From: Halocatena salina
Lineage (GTDB): Archaea > Halobacteriota > Halobacteria > Halobacteriales > Haloarculaceae
Length of the DNA: 64,000 nt
Reading direction: 5' to 3'
Assembly (NCBI RefSeq): GCF_023115355.1
Contig: NZ_CP096021.1
Location: 248,001 to 312,000 of the forward strand
The first letter of the stretch is position 1; each line of letters starts with the position of its first letter. Positions 1 to 8,957 of the stretch are shown piece by piece. Under the pieces are notes generated by a model that saw nothing but the letters and a program-made list of their open reading frames with translations, was not told the DNA's origin and did no database searches. A program made the translations under genes and the position numbers.

Positions 1-1
1 C

Positions 2-724
2 GACATCCTCGGCGACTGGCGCGAGGAGGTCATCTGGCGACGCGACGACGACCAGGCGCTGCGCCTGTTCGTGACGCCCTTCGAGACGAACCACCGGCTG
101 TACACGCTGATGCACGACACGCAGTACCGGACGGCTGTTGCCTGGCAGAACGTGGCATACAACCAGCCGCCCCATCCCAGCTTCTTCGTCGGCGAGAACA
201 TGGACGCGCCGCCGACTCCGAACATCGTGGCCGTGGGTGACGGGAACGGTGGTGATGGGGGCGATGACGACGACAACGGTGGGTCGACCGGTCCCATCTC
301 GACAGGGACTTATCAGATCACGAACGTTAACAGCGGCAAGGCGTTGGACGTCGCGGACTCCTCGACCGATGACGGTGCCAACGTTCAGCAGTACGACTAC
401 TGGGGCGGCGAGAATCAGCAGTGGTACGTCGAGGAGACCAGCGACGGCTCCTACCGGATCGAGAACGTTAACAGCGGCAAAGTGATGGACGTCGATGCCG
501 CCTCGACCGACGACGGCGCCAACGTCCTCCAGTGGGCCGACAGCGGTAGCGCCAACCAGCGCTGGTGGATCTGGGAGGACGCCGCCGGCGAGTACGTCAT
601 CGAGAACGTCAACAGCGGCAAGATCGCCGACGTCGATGCCGCCTCGACCGACGACGGCGCCAACGTCCTCCAGTGGGCCGACAACGGTGGCGCCAACCAG
701 CGCTGGTACTTCGATTCCGTCTAG
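2..724 (+). CDS. C-terminal end of rhamnogalacturonan lyase (PL11-like) with ricin-type lectin domain; 5' end outside the window
   Basis: The frame is open from base 2, so only the last 240 residues are visible. The first 60 residues (ILGDWREEVI, then RLYTLMHDTQYR and NVAYNQPPHPSFFVGENM) match the C-terminal part of family PL11 rhamnogalacturonan lyases, secreted enzymes that cut the pectin backbone. A Gly/Asp-rich linker (about 55-75) leads to a ricin-type beta-trefoil carbohydrate-binding domain made of three repeats, each with an NVNSGK motif and a closing NQQW/NQRW (the QxW signature). Repeats two and three are almost identical at DNA level. The region is GC-rich, unlike most of the window to its right, and may mark the edge of a denser block. 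Family assignment is from recognised motifs; catalytic residues lie outside the window. Confidence 0.88.
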   Translation, partial: DILGDWREEVIWRRDDDQALRLFVTPFETNHRLYTLMHDTQYRTAVAWQNVAYNQPPHPSFFVGENMDAPPTPNIVAVGDGNGGDGGDDDDNGGSTGPISTGTYQITNVNSGKALDVADSSTDDGANVQQYDYWGGENQQWYVEETSDGSYRIENVNSGKVMDVDAASTDDGANVLQWADSGSANQRWWIWEDAAGEYVIENVNSGKIADVDAASTDDGANVLQWADNGGANQRWYFDSV

Positions 725-1707
725 GCATCGATCACGATTCGTCTCCGCGCGTCGACGGGCATTTCGATGGATCGAGTCGACGGGCGTCGAGCCGAGCGAT
801 TCCTCGTCGAAACGACTATCTGCCCGGAGAGAAGTCGTGGTATGGCCGTCGACGTCGACGACGAGTCCGCGATCGAGACCGGACGCACCGATCGAATCGT
901 ATCGGTTGATCGCCCCTGCCGTCGATGCGCTCCGATCGTCGTTCTCCCTGCAGTTGGCCAGCGACCGGAGCCGCGTTCATCATGGTTGGGTACGTGATCC
1001 ACACCGGCGTCTGGCCCGCGGTTCTGGCCGTCTGGGGAGTGGCGACCTTCCCATTACGATCAACACATCCGCATTCGGAACGATCTGGACCGCCGCGTCG
1101 GGGTTGCGTCGATCAGTTCTCCCATCGGAAAGGTCGACGTCACCGACGGATTACCTCCACTACAGGCCGAGCGTCGAGATGGGTTCCCACTCGGACACCA
1201 TGATGGCGGTCCCTAGAAACATCAGCGACGCCAATCATGTCTAACACTCATTATATGCAGCCAGTCCTATGTTGACGTGCACGAGTGAAACCATCACACG
1301 ACAGCACCAATGATCGCTTTCATCGAAGCAGTAGGATCCATCACCTGTCTGTGTTTCCATGTACAACTCGGAAATGGGGGATGACCTTGAGCCGGTTAGA
1401 GTGATTAAGCGTTGTGATAGAATCTTGGCAGCTTGGCCACCTACAAATTGTTCTTGGCCAGTTACTATTCCATGCTGTATACAGCACAACAGGGTGGTTA
1501 CCCTCAAGACAGAAGTGACGGTACCGGCGTCGGGGACCCCTGAGATGTGCCCGAACCAGTCTGTCACAGGCTTATGCCATATCGATAGTTGATATATCGA
1601 CAATACATTCCGGGTCGGAGAGACATACTGCCACAACGTCCGAGGCAAATCGATATGACCGTCAGTTCATTCCTGATCAGCTAGTGTAGAATAATATAGT
1701 ACTTTCG
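725..1707. other. Intergenic, no convincing gene; possible membrane-protein remnant at 925-1100
   Basis: GC-rich at first (to about 1230), AT-richer afterwards. A plus-strand stretch near 975-1060 reads as a hydrophobic segment (GYVIHTGVWPAVLAVWG) that looks like part of a small haloarchaeal membrane protein, but no intact frame surrounds it. The 135-codon minus-strand frame at 1241-1648 has an unprotein-like composition and is not called. Confidence 0.4.
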
Positions 1708-2002
1708 TTACAATTTCATGAGCTGTGCTGATAGCGTTCGTAGTTCGGTCTCCTCGTTGAGTGCTGCCAGCCAGCGGTCGAGTGCGCTAAAAATGGGTTC
1801 TCGTCGCCTGCTTTGGCTGTCAGGGCTTCAACAACGCAAAATTCGGAAGAAGCAAGGATATAGAAGATGTCCATAGTGGCGTTCGCTGACCCAAGATCGG
1901 GGTCGATAGTGGTGCCTGTTCGTAGTGCTCTTTCGCTTCCTCTACCGCGTTGTACTTATGTGCTAGGAGGTTCGCGTAGTTGTAGTGAACTTGGGTAAAC
2001 TC
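1708..2002 (-). pseudogene. Decayed TPR-repeat protein fragment
   Basis: On the minus strand, residues such as HYNYANLLAHKYNAVEEAKE followed by HYEQA read as a tetratricopeptide repeat (about 1895-2002). After at least one frameshift the reading continues as a C-terminal tail (FSALDRWLAALNEETELRTL) that stops at 1708. There is no start codon and no continuous frame, so this is a relic. TPR units mediate protein-protein contacts; the original role cannot be read. Another TPR protein lies at the right edge of the window. Confidence 0.6.
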
Positions 2003-2012
2003 CGAATCTTAC

Positions 2013-2505
2013 CTATTCGAGCGGTTCAATCTCATCCGGTCGAATACGCCCGATTTCGAGAATGTCTGCCCGATGCCCGCCTCGATGAGCCAGCGGCTCT
2101 AACACATCCTTCTTGATGAGGTCTTAGAGATACCCGCAGGGTTCACAGAGTCGGTCGTCTGGGCAGATGATGTCTCCGGAACGGAAGCGCTTTTCGACGA
2201 GATGGTTGAGTGCGGTGTCATGGGTGATGATATTTCGTCGGTGTTCGCCAGGAATGAGTTTTAACACCTGCCTCGCGCTCGTTGCCTTCGATGGCTTCTC
2301 TCGCTCGATGAACGTCAAATCATAGCCACTGGGGTGTTCCTCATCCGCCCCCTATGTGACGAAGGGTCCTGTTTCAATGTCGCTGAAATAGCGGTCGTCT
2401 CGAAGGCCACTGCCAGCGACGGTCTCAACAGCGCCCTGTTCGACCATCTCGACTTTGGCCTCCGGGACAGTGAAGATACGTTCGACAGTCCCAACACTGT
2501 TTGTA
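2013..2505 (-). pseudogene. Decayed MOSC-domain protein
   Basis: The minus strand reads VERIFTVPEAKVEMVEQGAV, then GSGLRDDRYFSDIETG, RRNIITHDTALNHLVEKRF and DRLCEPCGYL, ending RIRPDEIEPLE before a stop at 2013. This is the layout of the MOSC (molybdenum cofactor sulfurase C-terminal) domain, including its conserved cysteine in the LCEPC segment. Two in-frame stops interrupt it (TAG at 2352-2354, TAA at 2124-2126), and the frame is otherwise kept across both, which suggests fairly recent inactivation. MOSC proteins are thought to carry sulfur for metal-sulfur cofactors; this copy is unlikely to work unless the stops are sequencing errors. Confidence 0.8.
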
Positions 2506-2593
2506 CTGCAGAGTCGTATTTTACCGACAAATCCCTTTCGTGCGGTTCGCTCTCGGTCAGACGTTTTGTGGTTAGTACATCAACTGTACAGCT

Positions 2594-3319
2594 CTATTCG
2601 AGTTGCGTCAGGCCGTCTCTCCCCAATAAGACCGCTTCCACTTTGTGAAGGTGTTCGTGGAGCGTCGATGTAGTGATTCCTAATTCATCCGCCAATTCGC
2701 CGGCTGTCGTTTCCTTCGGGTACTCGTAGTACCCTTGCTCACGAGCGAGCTGGAATACTTCTGACTGGCGCTTCGTGAACTGATCCACCGGTAGTGTGGT
2801 CGTCGCAGTTCCTCCGGTCTGCTGCTTCATACTCCGTACATTAATCTCAGCGTTCATCTGTTCACGAACTTCGTCGAGTTTGACCCGAACCGTTTTTCGG
2901 TCGTGGTTCGTGGCGAGACTCCAATACTCCCTTCCACCTCGAATGTCGATCGGTCCTGTACACACGAACCCACGAGAGGTGAGTGGCTGGCTGATCTGCT
3001 TTCGCCCATCGTGAACGACCAGGAGTTCACGCGTTGCGTTTCCCGGCTTCGGAATCGAGGTCTGCCGGAAACCAGACGCCATCTCGGAGGCAGAATGAAC
3101 ATTCTCAGACGCGCGAATGGCCTCAATCCCCTCTGTAACCGATTCGTGATCGTCCGCGTGGATTGTGAAGAGTGTCGCAACCTCGCTGCCAGTCATATAG
3201 ATCCCGTAGCCGAGAATCCCAACATCGAGGCGCTCGGTAATCTCGATCTCCCAGCAATCAGGGTACCAGAGGTCGATAGATACATGAAGCGCTTCGCCAG
3301 ATCGCTCAGGAGATGGCAT
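2594..3319 (-). CDS. Bat-like (HTH_10) transcriptional regulator
   Basis: 241 residues. The C-terminus (about 180-235) is the bacterio-opsin-activator HTH (HTH_10): FTKRQSEVFQLAREQGYYEY, then a helix-turn-helix containing GELADELGITTSTLHEHL. The N-terminal 170 residues form an unnamed input domain typical of these haloarchaeal one-component regulators. The protein is clearly paralogous to the one at 21020-21733: both begin with an LDIW/DLWYPDCW-type segment and share the REYW/REQWS stretch. It lies 84 bases downstream of an acyl-CoA dehydrogenase on the same strand, so it may be co-transcribed with it. Its ligand and targets cannot be read from the sequence. Confidence 0.9.
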   Translation of the reverse strand: MPSPERSGEALHVSIDLWYPDCWEIEITERLDVGILGYGIYMTGSEVATLFTIHADDHESVTEGIEAIRASENVHSASEMASGFRQTSIPKPGNATRELLVVHDGRKQISQPLTSRGFVCTGPIDIRGGREYWSLATNHDRKTVRVKLDEVREQMNAEINVRSMKQQTGGTATTTLPVDQFTKRQSEVFQLAREQGYYEYPKETTAGELADELGITTSTLHEHLHKVEAVLLGRDGLTQLE

Positions 3320-3402
3320 CGTAACTGTTCGTAGTGTCGAATTCTCTCCACAACCAGATAACGGTTCGTGAACGGAGAGATACAGCTGGATACTCGACTG
3401 AA

Positions 3403-4542
3403 TCAGTCGTCGTGTCGCTCGAAGACTGCCTCAGCGAGCGTGTTCTTGTGACCTTCGTTCGGACCACCGGCAATCGTGAGGAGTTTCGCATCACGCAGAT
3501 ACCGCTCAACGTCGTGTTCCGTCGTGTAACCGATACCGCCTTGGAGTTGCATTGCCTCGTTAGCGTTGTCCACGGCAGCTTGTGTTGCATTAATTTTCGC
3601 CATGCTGAACTCGCGTGTGACGTCGTATCCGCGATCTGCACGGTCAGCTGCGCGGAGGGTGAGTAACCGGGCGGTATCGACGCGTTCGGCCATCTTGCCG
3701 ACTTCCCAGCTGACGCCTTGGAAGTCGCTGATGTGCTGGCCGTACTGCTCACGGCTGCTCGTGTAGGCCACCGTGTCTTCGAGGGCAGCGCGGGCGATAC
3801 CGACGCCGCGAGCGGGGACATTCACACCAGTATGTAGCTCTCCACGCTGGACGTAACCTTCGCTCTGTTCGCCGATGAGTCGATCCTCAGGCACACGAAC
3901 GTTCGAGAGGGAGACACGCGGGGACGTCACGCTGTTCGCGCCCAGCGTTTCCCACACTGTCACGACTTCGAAGTCGTCAGTCGGCACGAGAAACGCGCTG
4001 ATGTTGTGTGGCGCGTCCTCCTCGGGGCCAGTCTTCGCGTACGTGAGGACGTAGTCTGCATCGAGGAAGTTCGTCACCCACTGCTTGTGGCCGTTAAGGA
4101 CCCACTCGTCCCCGTCGCGTTCGGCGGTGGTCTCCATCTTTAGTTTATCACTCCCTGCGTTCGCCTCACTCAAGCCGAGAGCGCCGACTGTGTCGAAAGA
4201 GGCCATCTCGGGGAGGAATTCCTCGTGCTGCGCCTCGGTTCCGAAGCGCTCGACGACTTCCGCAACCCCGAGATGGAGTCCGACAGTGGCCGCCACGGAC
4301 ATTAGCCCCGCCGATAGCTCTTCGATCATCAGCGCGAGTTCAACGAGACCTTCGCCCCGTCCCCCGTACTCTTCTGGGAGCGTCACACCCATCAAACGGC
4401 GTTCGGCGAGTTCGTCGAAGATCGTTCTTGGATACTCCTCCTCTCGGTCAAGGTCTCTCGCCTTTGGTTCAATCTCCTTTTTTGTGAATTCTCGAACCTC
4501 CTCTCGAAGCGCCCGTTGATCCTCGGTCAGGTCAAATCTCAT
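3403..4542 (-). CDS. Acyl-CoA dehydrogenase
   Basis: 379 residues, the normal length for the family. It oxidises acyl-CoA thioesters to enoyl-CoA with FAD and feeds electrons to ETF in the cytoplasm. Signature 1 is seen as GLSEANAGSDK (about 133-143), and the C-terminal signature region as MQLQGGIGYTTEHDVERYLR. The segment that in MCAD-type enzymes carries the catalytic glutamate (YEGTS) reads IAGGPNEGHKN here, so the base is either displaced or replaced; I believe this variant occurs in other haloarchaeal copies. A frameshifted, truncated paralogue lies at 16192-17013. A perfect 14-base palindrome sits 38 bases upstream of the start codon. Confidence 0.95.
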   Translation of the reverse strand: MRFDLTEDQRALREEVREFTKKEIEPKARDLDREEEYPRTIFDELAERRLMGVTLPEEYGGRGEGLVELALMIEELSAGLMSVAATVGLHLGVAEVVERFGTEAQHEEFLPEMASFDTVGALGLSEANAGSDKLKMETTAERDGDEWVLNGHKQWVTNFLDADYVLTYAKTGPEEDAPHNISAFLVPTDDFEVVTVWETLGANSVTSPRVSLSNVRVPEDRLIGEQSEGYVQRGELHTGVNVPARGVGIARAALEDTVAYTSSREQYGQHISDFQGVSWEVGKMAERVDTARLLTLRAADRADRGYDVTREFSMAKINATQAAVDNANEAMQLQGGIGYTTEHDVERYLRDAKLLTIAGGPNEGHKNTLAEAVFERHDD

Positions 4543-4579
4543 GTGTCATGGGGGTGTCCCTCGTCTAGTAAACTTAGAA

Positions 4580-4593
4580 CCTGCTATAGCAGG
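4580..4593. promoter_or_regulatory. Perfect 14-bp palindrome upstream of the acyl-CoA dehydrogenase
   Basis: CCTGCTATAGCAGG is its own reverse complement and lies 38 bases upstream of the ATG at 4542. In haloarchaea, where promoters lie close to the start codon, this position suits a repressor site. It has no resemblance to the GTGAATATATTCAC motif found elsewhere in the window. Confidence 0.4.
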
Positions 4594-4754
4594 CTAGCTG
4601 GGATACATCCGTGTGGTGGCAATCTATATTTAACGGCAGTTTCAGCTCTCACACTGAATAATGAGATCGTATTAACGACTACTGTTATTGAGTCCACCCC
4701 CAGAATGCTTCTCGTGAATCATAGACCACATCGTGAGACAGCATGGTACCACCG

Positions 4755-5057
4755 TGGGTATCTAGATGACAGGCATGACAAAGGGCGGCCAGATTGTGTG
4801 GGTCATTCGAATCCTCATCCGAGACCGGGATGATGTGGTGACTTCAATTCAATCTCTTGGCTACTGCCACAACGGACACACTGGTTGTTATCTCGTTCTA
4901 GGATGGTTCGTCTCTCTTCATCAAGGGCTGTTCGTTTCCGAACGTACTGTTTGGGGATGATCGCTGATCCAGACTCGAAGTGTTTGAGAGCGAATTTGCT
5001 CGGGTATCCTGTCCCGCACCCGAATTCCCGGACGATGTTCCACCTGCATGGGCTCAC
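4755..5057 (-). pseudogene. Frameshifted HNH endonuclease with an HNH-associated repeat
   Basis: The minus strand reads FGCGTGYPSKFALKHFESGS, resembling the short helical repeat that accompanies many archaeal HNH nucleases, then ILERDNNQCVRCGSSQEIEL (zinc-binding CxxC). The frame then ends early. One base out of phase it continues as HHIIPVSDEDSNDPHNLAAL followed by CHACH, completing the HNH motif. A single-base deletion between the CxxC and the HH explains the break. HNH proteins cut DNA and are common in mobile elements. The N-terminal part runs directly on from the integrase-like remnant beside it. Confidence 0.75.
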
Positions 5058-5478
5058 TCAGTTCTTGGTCGAAGGCTGTTCAGACAGCATCCGTCACCTC
5101 ATACGCCGAGGATACCGCTGTCACGAGCAACCGGCGTGAGTAAATCACCAGTCCCGTTGACTCGATGGGAGGCACGGACATAGTGTGCGAGCCGATACCG
5201 GAGCGTATCGGTGGATGACTCACTCAGATCCCCACGCTCAGAACGACTCTTGAGGTACACGCCTCCAAGAGGTCGACCGTCGGGTCGTGCGTCATTCCCC
5301 AGTCGTAGCCATCGTCACGTTCGTTGGATCGAGATCGTTGGCTCAGAGCTCGCCGAAGGTCCGGCCGTGGTACTCCCGAAGCGCGTCGATCAGCCCCCGA
5401 AAGCGTGGGCCAAGAGCCATTCGTGGGTCGGGCGCTCGGTCTCGGGATCGAGTCTCTCTTCACGCATCGCAGGGGCAC
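5041..5478 (-). pseudogene. N-terminal part of a decayed site-specific integrase-like protein
   Basis: Reading the minus strand across at least three frameshifts gives a start near 5475 (MREERLDPETERPTHEWL), then GLIDALREYHGRTFGEL, DDGYDWGMTHDPTVDLLEA, YLKSRSERGDLSESSTDTLR, YRLAHYVRAS and AYEVTDAV, stop, TAFDQELSE. This resembles the core-binding (SAM-like) N-terminal domain of haloarchaeal tyrosine integrases, where a YLKSR..LS.ST..TLRYRL pattern is usual. The catalytic domain is missing, and sequence passes directly into the HNH remnant. Inference: debris of an integrated element. Assignment of the family is moderate because the diagnostic RHRY residues are absent. Confidence 0.5.
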
Positions 5479-6028
5479 TTACAACCGTTGCGATAGTCAG
5501 GACAGCACCTATTGAGAGCCGTGCGCTCGTCACGTCTGTGACGCGAAATTCGCTGGTGATCCCTCCACTGGCACTAGCGTTACCCTCGGGCTACGCCCTC
5601 ACGTCAGCGGTCGTCGTGACCCAGACACTCGTCGAACTGACCGGAATGTCCTCCTCACACGGATGGTCCCAATATGGCTTCTTCCTCACGCACCAACTCC
5701 AATTCCAGTGCGTACATAACGTGTACTTTGGGTAGAATAGATCATGAGCGGTCACCTCATCAATGATGTCGACGCTCCGCTTTCGCCGAGAACAAGCTCA
5801 TCACTAACGCTGGACAATTCGTTCGGATGATGACTGAGATGCAAGAGGAACAGAAGCCGAGTACGACGCTGTCCCGACGGTTCGTGCCTTGCCTTGTTCT
5901 GTCGCGAACTCGTTGGGTTTTCGTGGAACGGCCTGTATGAATATCTCTCGGCCGACGGACGAGCCCACCAGACAGGATACATCGGTTAGCTGCTGAATGG
6001 ATGGGGTCATCAATCGTTCTCTGATGCG
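5479..6028. other. Intergenic, no gene recognised
   Basis: 550 bases without a supportable coding frame. A 174-codon plus-strand frame crosses into it from the integrase remnant, but its left half is antisense to recognisable protein and its right half matches nothing I know. Confidence 0.4.
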
Positions 6029-6820
6029 CTACAGTATCGTGATCACAATGATGGCAAGCCCGGCGATACCAGCGAAGATGCCGACCGCATGGGCCAGCTG
6101 CCGGCCCCATGCTACGGTTCGTTCGAGCGACAGTACCACCGTGATGAGCGCCATCCAAACGATGTTCATCGACCCCACGACGACCATGAACGCGAATAGT
6201 ACCCAACAGCATCCGATGCAAAAGATGCTGTACTTCCAGCTCATCCGGATGGCACCCCAAATCCCCGGCCGGTGGTGAGACATAAGAAATCCGAGTGGTG
6301 ACCGGCAGTACCGCAGACAGCGGTATTTGTATGGAGACAGCTGATATCCCCCAAGGAGCACCAGCGTTCCGCCCCATAGGAACCCTCTGTGAGCGTTTGC
6401 GAGGGGTGCGACCGGCACCGCCGCGTTGACCAGGAGGGGAACGATCCCTGTGAGCGTCCACATGAGCGCGTACGTCGCTAAAACCGCCCCAATCCGCGCG
6501 GCTTTGCCCGCGGTCGACGTGCCTTCAAGCGTCTTGTAGTACAGCCGGATGAACGGCACTGACGACGGATACATCATTGCGACCATCATCACGCCCCACA
6601 TGAGCAGATAGAGACCGGCACCTGTCACTCCGTTCGAGAGCGCCATTGCCTCCGGCACCCCGGGATCGGACATCCGCCTACCCATTGTGCCTCCTGACAT
6701 CGGGATCCACCGGCCGACGATTGCCACCCACGCGAACAGCGCAATTACGTAGGTGACGAGTGCGACAGTTGGGAGGCGGTGGAGGTCAAATCGGTTCCGG
6801 AACGACTCGGGTGTGGACAT
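6029..6820 (-). CDS. DUF2182 integral membrane protein
   Basis: 263 residues with about seven hydrophobic segments. DUF2182 features are present: a Met-rich membrane stretch (MWGVMMVAMMYPSSVPFIRL, about 94-113), the LGGYQLSPYKYRCLRYCRSP segment (about 156-175), and a C-terminal IGCCWVLFAFMVVVG motif with adjacent cysteines. These Met/Cys/His residues have led to the family being described as predicted metal-binding membrane proteins; the biochemical role is not established. The gene starts 32 bases downstream of a DUF1326 gene on the same strand. The two families are commonly adjacent, so they probably act together. Confidence 0.88.
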   Translation of the reverse strand: MSTPESFRNRFDLHRLPTVALVTYVIALFAWVAIVGRWIPMSGGTMGRRMSDPGVPEAMALSNGVTGAGLYLLMWGVMMVAMMYPSSVPFIRLYYKTLEGTSTAGKAARIGAVLATYALMWTLTGIVPLLVNAAVPVAPLANAHRGFLWGGTLVLLGGYQLSPYKYRCLRYCRSPLGFLMSHHRPGIWGAIRMSWKYSIFCIGCCWVLFAFMVVVGSMNIVWMALITVVLSLERTVAWGRQLAHAVGIFAGIAGLAIIVITIL

Positions 6821-6852
6821 GATCGATCAACTGGAGAGTTGCCCCATCGACG

Positions 6853-7464
6853 TCAGGCGTTCGCCAGTTCGAAATCACAGAGGAACGCGTTGTTCTCGGA
6901 GACGTCCCACGTGAACTCGTCGTTGTAGGAGACCGTGGCGGTAGTGGACTTACCAGTCTTCATCTCCGTGCTCTTCGTGAACGGATGGGGTGCGATCGTC
7001 CCGAGTTTCTCGTTGAAGCCGCGTTTCCCAACCACATCCATGGAGACGCTATCACCGATTTCGACCGAGAGATCGGCATCATCCCGGGTGAACGAGAACG
7101 GGGCGGTCGCAACCGTGGCGCTTTCGACGTGCGTATCGGCGGCGACTGCAAAGATGCCGCCGGCTCGACCTAGGTAGATATCTTCAAGGGCGGCCTGTTG
7201 ATCGTCATCGGCCGTTTCGTCGATGAGGAGCACCGCATGCCATGCGGTGTCCGGATCTAACAGGACACCCTCCTCGCTACTGATGAGCAGCGCCGCGTGG
7301 AGTCCACTCAGATCGACGTCACCGTACTGGCCGTCCGTAATATGCCATACGATTGATACCATACAGTGGTTATCATCGGGGGGCTCCATCCAGAGACACT
7401 GACAGACAACATCACAGTTGCACGCTTCCACGTAATCGCCCGTGATGGTCCATTCTTCAGTCAT
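6853..7464 (-). CDS. DUF1326 protein
   Basis: 204 residues from the ATG at 7464, chosen over the upstream ATG at 7572 because GGGGAG precedes it by a normal ribosome-binding distance and because family members start with a short leader before the motif. The N-terminus reads WTITGDYVEACNCDVVCQCL, giving the family's hallmark cysteine cluster (CNC...CQC), probably a metal or redox site. The rest is a beta-rich domain. No signal peptide or membrane segment is evident, so it is likely cytoplasmic. It is the first gene of a two-gene unit with DUF2182. Function is unknown in the family; a metal-handling role is an inference. Confidence 0.88.
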   Translation of the reverse strand: MTEEWTITGDYVEACNCDVVCQCLWMEPPDDNHCMVSIVWHITDGQYGDVDLSGLHAALLISSEEGVLLDPDTAWHAVLLIDETADDDQQAALEDIYLGRAGGIFAVAADTHVESATVATAPFSFTRDDADLSVEIGDSVSMDVVGKRGFNEKLGTIAPHPFTKSTEMKTGKSTTATVSYNDEFTWDVSENNAFLCDFELANA

Positions 7465-8105
7465 GGTGTTCTCCCCAACCCACCCGTCTAACACTGCGTG
7501 AAGCAAACCGACCTCAGTGCGAGTTGGAGTATCAAATTTCGAGCGCATGTGTATATAGTTACCGATTGCCACACCAATCTGTGTTCATCGTGGCTGATTA
7601 TCCCTATCAACTTCTAAGAAAAGCAGATAGATCTCAATAACCACTCATACTGTATGTGATACCAAGGTCAGAAATCCGTGTAGCCAACACGAGCATTATA
7701 TTACATCACGCTGTCATTATCTTAGCATTTGGTACGTATTTCCAGAGATCGCTAAGAGAGTAATTAAAAGTTTTTTCATCAGTGAGATAGCTTTCCCAGA
7801 TCCGAGAGCCCATGTATCAAATGAATTCCTGAACAGGCTGGAGATCAAGCAGACTATTTCATAGATATTTGATATATAACTAGCTTGTTCCATTTCGTCA
7901 CTTCCCTCACAGAGCCGGTGGATATCCTTGCGTTGGAGATTCGATGAGAGAGCGACGAGTTTACAGTCTTGTTATTCGTCTTATCCTTCAACTGAAGTCG
8001 ACCATGATATTTGTTAATATAAATATATTAAATTTTTTAGAATAGATACCCTACCAGCCCCATGTGAGAAACCCACCACTGATTTCAGATAGGATGATAC
8101 TTGTT
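7465..8105. other. AT-rich intergenic region
   Basis: About 640 bases, strongly AT-rich between 7600 and 8050. No frame of recognisable protein. It carries the promoter of the DUF1326/DUF2182 unit at its left edge and the 3' end of the HTH_10 gene at its right. Confidence 0.5.
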
Positions 8106-8795
8106 TCATATAATTATCGATCGGATGATCTTTGCTTCTGCCCGCCGAAGATGGTCTCCAATCGTTCCCCGTGAAAGCCCAAGCTCGGTGGCTAAATCGC
8201 GTTGTGTCGCACGACGGGGGATCTCATAGTATCCTGCGGCAAGTGCTGTCCGGAGGACTTCTTTCTGCCGGTCGGTGAGTTTCCCCGCTGGGTCACTCAT
8301 GTCCGGCTGATACGCTCCTGTTCGTTCAAGAGTAACGTCTACTTCCTCAGGCAAGCCAGCGATCAGTTGCTGAAGGGCTGCATCCTCACCGAAGAGCGTG
8401 ACTCGCAGTCCATCATCAGTCTCTCTCATCGGCCAGTCGATACTGATTGCTTCGGTATCGATACGGTTGAGAAGAGTTGCTTCAAACTCGTCAGGCTCAT
8501 AGTGCATGTACGCCAGCCACGTCTTACCGCCTGTCACAGTGCAGGAGATGATCTCCGGGATCTCGTCTTCTATCGTTGCGAGCTGATCAGCATCGCCTCT
8601 GAATCGTGCGACCCCAACAACGGTTCCATCATTGAGAAGATTGACGTACTGTATCGCTTCCTGTGTCGCGACGAGCGTGCCATCGATCCAGATCTCTCTC
8701 GGATCATTGATGCCTCTCTGCATCTGTTGATCGTTCTCCGACGGAATGAATTCCTCCAAGGCTATGACAACGGTAACGTATCTCATTATCGTCAC
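8106..8795 (-). CDS. Bat-like (HTH_10) transcriptional regulator
   Basis: 229 residues; a start at the third Met-containing position (MRYVTVVIALEE, 8786) is equally plausible. The C-terminus (about 172-226) is HTH_10: LTDRQKEVLRTALAAGYYEI, then RDLATELGLSRGTIGDHLRR. The N-terminal 165 residues resemble the input domain of other haloarchaeal HTH_10 proteins (VNLLNDGTVVGVARFRGD; GGKTWLAYMHYEPDE), a type distinct from the pair at 2594 and 21020 and from the pair at 13037 and 14722. The gene is isolated, with long intergenic DNA downstream and a divergent small membrane-protein gene upstream (163 bases), which is its most obvious candidate target. Confidence 0.88.
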   Translation of the reverse strand: MTIMRYVTVVIALEEFIPSENDQQMQRGINDPREIWIDGTLVATQEAIQYVNLLNDGTVVGVARFRGDADQLATIEDEIPEIISCTVTGGKTWLAYMHYEPDEFEATLLNRIDTEAISIDWPMRETDDGLRVTLFGEDAALQQLIAGLPEEVDVTLERTGAYQPDMSDPAGKLTDRQKEVLRTALAAGYYEIPRRATQRDLATELGLSRGTIGDHLRRAEAKIIRSIII

Positions 8796-8957
8796 TGATC
8801 ACGTACTCGGTCGTACCGTTCGGTCCGTCTCGAATCGTGTCCCAGGATGAAGCGCTATCGCCACCATCATACGAGGATGTGATATCGTAATCAGTAATAA
8901 AGACAGGGTGCATGCTCGGCGTTAAATCCGAGGATAACCGGCACCTCTCCCTCTCTG

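Noticed and set aside
495-1244. 249-codon plus-strand frame
   Set aside because: Out-of-frame reading of the lectin domain continued into intergenic DNA; Ser/Thr/Arg-rich shadow composition.
1241-1648. 135-codon minus-strand frame
   Set aside because: No start signal, no acidic bias and no recognisable motif; probably chance.
5211-5735. 174-codon plus-strand frame
   Set aside because: Antisense to readable integrase-like protein for its first half; remainder unrecognised.
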